NCBI GenBank assembly: GCA_013821525.1
Contig: JACDGR010000129.1
Coordinates: 1-8,513 of the forward strand
Direction of reading: 5' to 3'
Origin: Actinomycetota bacterium
Lineage (GTDB): Bacteria > Actinomycetota > Thermoleophilia > Gaiellales > Gaiellaceae
Length of the DNA: 8,513 nt
Shown here in pieces: positions 6,185 through 8,513 of the stretch. Both the position numbers and the translations under genes were made by a program. The notes beneath the pieces were generated by a model. That model was not told the DNA's origin. It searched no databases and was given only the letters and a program-made list of their open reading frames with translations. Each line of letters begins with the position of its first letter. Within the stretch, counting starts at the first letter, position 1.

Positions 6185-7912
6185 TCACTCGTCCTCACCC
6201 CTCGTGACGACATCGCGATAGTCGGCGTGCGAGCGCAGCAGCTCGCGGTGGCGACCGTGCGCGACGACCTGGCCGTCCTCGACGAGCACGACACGGTCGG
6301 CGCGGTCGAGGACGAGCGGGCTCGTCGTCACGATCACCGTCGTCTTGCCGGCGCGCGCGTCGCGCAGCCGCTCGGCGATGCGCGCCTCGGTGTGCGCGTC
6401 GACGGCGCTCGTCGGCTCGACGAGCACAAGCACCTCGGCGTCCGAGAGCAGGGCGCGTGCGAGGACGAGCCGCTGGCGCTGTCCGCCCGAAAACGAGCGG
6501 CCGCGTTCCTCCACGGTCGCGCCGAGCCCGTCGGGCAGCGCGTCGAGGATGTCCTCGGCGTTCGCGATCCCGATCGCCTCCATGATCCCCTCGTCGCCGC
6601 TGCTGCGGCCCCATGGGTCGAGCTCGCCGCGGAGCGTGCCGGCGAAGAGCGTCGGATCGGCCTCGCTGACGAGGATGCGCCGCCGCACCGTCTCGACCGG
6701 CAGGTGCGCGAGCGGCACCTCACCGAGCACGACGCCGTCCTCGCTCCCAAAGCGCCCGAGCCGGTCGGCGATCGCCGCAGAGTCGTCGGGCAGAGCAGAG
6801 ACGAGACATACGAGCTCGCCGGGCTCGACGACGAGGCCTGACATTGGGTCGGAGAGCGTGACCCCTGCGGGCGGCTCCGCGACGGGCGACTCGGGGTCCG
6901 AGATATGACGGTCGACGGCGAGCACGGCGAGCATCCGCTTGGAACCGACGAGCGCGCGTGTGATCTTGTCGACCGCCTCGGCCGAGGTGCGCAGCGGGAT
7001 CACGAGGAAGGCGGCGTAGCCGTAGAACGCGACGAGGTCGCCGGTCGAGATCTTCCCGGAGAGCGCGAAGCGCGCGCCGAGCCACGTCACCAGCACGACG
7101 AAGAGGCCGGGGATGAAGATCTGCGCCGCGTCGAGCGTCGACTGCGGCAGTGCCACCTCGACGCCTGCCTGGCGGACGCGCTGCGAGCGCGCCCTGTAGC
7201 GGTCGAAGAACGCGTCCTCGCCTCCGATCCCCCGCAGGACGCGCAGGCCCGCCGCGGTGTCGGCGCCGAGAGCGGTCAGCCGGCCGACCTCTTCACGCTG
7301 GACACGCTGACGCGCCTGCAGCGGTTTGATCACGAGGCCGAGCAACGTGACGAGGATCGGTACGCCGATGAGCACGACGAGCCCGAGTTGCACGGACGAG
7401 CGGAGGAGGATCAGCGCAACGACGAAATACGCGACGACCGCGCCGGCGAGCCGCGCCGTGATGTCGAAGGCCCCGCCGGCGCGAATCGCGTCGTTCGAGA
7501 CGGTGGCGACGACCTCGCCGGTCGACAGCTCGGAGCGAAGCGCCGGGCCGGAGCGCGCCGCGTGGTGGGCGACGACCTGGATCAGTCGGTAGGAGGCCTG
7601 CAGCCAGTTGAGGACGGCTAGGCGGTGGCGCATCACCCCGGCGACTGCCTGCAGGATCCCGAGCCCGAGCAGCACGAGCGTCCATTTGGTCAGTGCGCGG
7701 TTGCTGCTCTCGACGATCCCCTGTTGAATCGCGCGGCCGATTGCGTACGGCATCAGCGCCTGGGCGACCATCCAGAGCACGCCGAAGAACACCCCCAGGA
7801 GGAGGGTGCCGCGCTGGTATCGGCCGACCCAGAGGAGCAGGCGGGCGGGTGAGCGCGTGTCGGGCTCGCCGGGGTCGGCAAGCGGAATATCGATGGCGAA
7901 GCGTTTTCCCAT
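6185..7912 (-). CDS. ABC exporter half-transporter A with degenerate nucleotide-binding site
   Basis: A 575-residue B-family ABC exporter half, first gene of the operon. The transmembrane domain covers ~25-320, with hydrophobic helices near 35-55, 76-95, 155-172, 176-195 and 263-283. The C-terminal domain (~340-570) is ABC-like but has lost most ATP-contacting residues. The Walker A position (about 370-382) reads LVSALPDDSAAIA with no GxGK[ST]. The Q-loop position reads SEAD (416-419) without Gln. The Walker B Asp is V498, although E499 is kept. The H-loop His is T530 (IVTTSP). The signature SFSGGQ (473-478) and D-loop SAVD (502-505) are intact. It should therefore support ATP hydrolysis at half B's Walker A but not at its own. 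I recall similar degenerate halves in Streptomyces and other Actinobacteria. ATG 7912 is chosen because homology begins just after it; the open frame to 8188 would overlap the divergent gene. Confidence 0.9.
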   Translation of the reverse strand: MGKRFAIDIPLADPGEPDTRSPARLLLWVGRYQRGTLLLGVFFGVLWMVAQALMPYAIGRAIQQGIVESSNRALTKWTLVLLGLGILQAVAGVMRHRLAVLNWLQASYRLIQVVAHHAARSGPALRSELSTGEVVATVSNDAIRAGGAFDITARLAGAVVAYFVVALILLRSSVQLGLVVLIGVPILVTLLGLVIKPLQARQRVQREEVGRLTALGADTAAGLRVLRGIGGEDAFFDRYRARSQRVRQAGVEVALPQSTLDAAQIFIPGLFVVLVTWLGARFALSGKISTGDLVAFYGYAAFLVIPLRTSAEAVDKITRALVGSKRMLAVLAVDRHISDPESPVAEPPAGVTLSDPMSGLVVEPGELVCLVSALPDDSAAIADRLGRFGSEDGVVLGEVPLAHLPVETVRRRILVSEADPTLFAGTLRGELDPWGRSSGDEGIMEAIGIANAEDILDALPDGLGATVEERGRSFSGGQRQRLVLARALLSDAEVLVLVEPTSAVDAHTEARIAERLRDARAGKTTVIVTTSPLVLDRADRVVLVEDGQVVAHGRHRELLRSHADYRDVVTRGEDE

Positions 7913-7921
7913 GGCAAGACG

Positions 7922-7936
7922 CGCGACCGGGTCGCG
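7922..7936. repeat. 15 bp interrupted palindrome, candidate operator of the ABC operon
   Basis: CGCGACC (7922-7928) and GGTCGCG (7930-7936) are perfect inverted arms around one central base. The element lies 9 bp upstream of the half A start codon, within the predicted 5' leader of the operon, where a dimeric repressor such as a TetR- or MarR-type protein could block transcription or where the RNA could fold. No regulator gene is present in the window. Chance occurrence in GC-rich DNA cannot be excluded. Confidence 0.35.
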
Positions 7937-7946
7937 TGTTCTTTCG

Positions 7947-7952
7947 ATGGTA
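7947..7952 (-). promoter_or_regulatory. Candidate -10 element (TACCAT) of the ABC exporter operon
   Basis: On the minus strand TACCAT (7952 to 7947) fits TANNNT. Initiation about seven bases downstream, near 7940, would give a leader of about 28 nt carrying the palindrome at 7922-7936. No -35 consensus and no clear Shine-Dalgarno sequence before ATG 7912 are visible, so this is a weak call that rests on position. Confidence 0.3.
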
Positions 7953-8002
7953 GCCGGGGCCTCGTCGTTCTTAGGGACGATCTCTTGCCGGCGGGTGCCG
8001 CG

Positions 8003-8014
8003 TAGGCTGCCCCG
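8003..8014 (+). promoter_or_regulatory. Leaderless promoter (-10 TAGGCT) for the divergent membrane protein gene
   Basis: TAGGCT (8003-8008) is followed by six bases (GCCCCG) and ATG at 8015, with no Shine-Dalgarno sequence. The spacing is identical to that at 563 and 2712. A TTGCCG at 7985-7990 resembles a -35 hexamer but is only 12 bp away, too close for a standard spacer. Confidence 0.55.
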
Positions 8015-8513
8015 ATGGTGGAGGCGTTTCGGCAGGTTCGAGCCACGCTCCGGGCTGCGCACCGGGCGCTGGAGGATCGCCCGCTTCTGATCGTGCTGCT
8101 CGCGGCGGGCGCAACGGTCTCCGTCGCGCTGATCCTCGGCTCGTACGCAGGCTGGCCGCACGTCCTGCACATCGCGTACGAGCGTCACTCGTGGGGGTGG
8201 CTCGCCGTCTGCTTCGCAGGGGAGGTGATCGCCTACGGCGGCTACGTCTTGACCGTGCGCGACATGGCGCGGGTTGATGACGGCAAGGAGCTCGAGCTCT
8301 CCGCGAGTGTCCAGACCGTGGTTGCAGGCTTCGGTGTCTTTGCCGCAACGCGCGCTTCGGGCGGCTTCGCCGTCGACTACTGGGCGTTTCGCGAAGCGGG
8401 GGCGAGCCCCAAGGAGGCAACGCGCCGGGTGCTCGGGCTGACGTTCCTCGAGTACGTCGTCCTCTCAACGGGTGCGCTCATAGCGTCGGCGCTGCTCTAC
8501 TTCGACCTCGACG
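8015..8513 (+). CDS. Integral membrane protein, LPG-synthase-TM/flippase-like family (3'-truncated by window edge)
   Basis: The frame from ATG 8015 stays open to the right edge, giving the first 166 residues. After a basic amphipathic N-terminus (1-22) come hydrophobic segments at about 23-42, 60-80, 97-112 and 138-163, so it is a polytopic membrane protein. The spacing of the helices and the conserved-looking GFGVFAATRASGG turn (105-117), followed by a soluble stretch with REAGASPKEA, resemble the lysylphosphatidylglycerol synthase transmembrane / UPF0104 / flippase-like family, which acts in lipid modification or translocation. No catalytic C-terminal domain can be seen because the gene is cut. 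The start is supported by a TANNNT element six bases upstream. It is divergent from the ABC exporter operon across 102 bp. The family call is moderate; it is certainly a membrane protein. Confidence 0.7.
   Translation, partial: MVEAFRQVRATLRAAHRALEDRPLLIVLLAAGATVSVALILGSYAGWPHVLHIAYERHSWGWLAVCFAGEVIAYGGYVLTVRDMARVDDGKELELSASVQTVVAGFGVFAATRASGGFAVDYWAFREAGASPKEATRRVLGLTFLEYVVLSTGALIASALLYFDLD

Noticed and set aside
6905..7621. 238-codon plus-strand frame opposite ABC half A
   Set aside because: Antisense shadow; hydrophilic Arg/Glu/Asp repeats mirror the transmembrane-coding strand.
7913..8188. N-terminal extension of ABC half A to an upstream start at 8188
   Set aside because: It would overlap the divergent membrane protein gene and adds a charged 92-residue stretch unlike exporter N-termini; ATG 7912 fits the family.
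1..8513. CRISPR array, tRNA, rRNA, insertion sequence or prophage signals
   Set aside because: No regularly spaced repeats, cloverleaf genes, transposase motifs or terminal inverted repeats were found on either strand.

Overview
The window is high-GC bacterial chromosome. Coding frames have strongly G/C-biased third positions, several genes appear to be leaderless, and the ABC exporter pair is of a type I associate with Actinobacteria. My best guess is an actinobacterium, possibly of the Thermoleophilia (Gaiella/Solirubrobacter-like). That is inference from composition and protein flavour, because no rRNA or marker gene is present. I see no tRNA, rRNA, CRISPR array, insertion sequence or phage gene.

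Left part (1-3836, + strand). A reading frame open from the left edge ends at 382; it is the C-terminus of a very basic, Ala/Lys/His/Arg-rich protein. A short stretch with two overlapping palindromes (395-422) and a strong intrinsic terminator (502-543) follow. About 20 bp beyond the terminator a -10-like TACAGT sits six bases before a GTG, starting a 72-residue single-pass membrane protein (575-793). Next come a RecQ-family helicase (to 2727) and a membrane fatty acid desaturase without cytochrome b5 (2724-3836), which overlap by 4 bp (ATGA). recQ has no ATG, GTG or TTG upstream of its conserved N-terminal motif 0, so its true start is a puzzle.

Right part (7912-3884, - strand). Three genes form a compact convergent operon: ABC exporter half A (7912-6185), ABC exporter half B (6156-4414) and a 182-residue protein with an N-terminal helical region and a fibronectin-III-like domain (4432-3884), which overlaps half B by 19 bp. 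The halves are complementary. Half A has lost Walker A, the Walker B aspartate, the Q-loop glutamine and the H-loop histidine, but keeps the SGGQ signature. Half B keeps all the ATP-binding and catalytic motifs but has a degenerate LTPAQ signature. Together they should form a heterodimeric exporter with one intact and one fully dead ATP site.

Right edge (8015-8513, + strand). A gene divergent from the ABC operon begins and runs off the window. It encodes an integral membrane protein resembling the lysylphosphatidylglycerol synthase/flippase-like transmembrane family. The 102 bp divergent spacer holds a 15 bp palindrome and candidate promoters both ways.

A recurrent signal links the + strand genes: three start codons (575, 2724, 8015) each follow a TANNNT hexamer by exactly six bases with no Shine-Dalgarno sequence, as expected for leaderless mRNAs. 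The second gene of the ABC operon instead has a textbook Shine-Dalgarno sequence.
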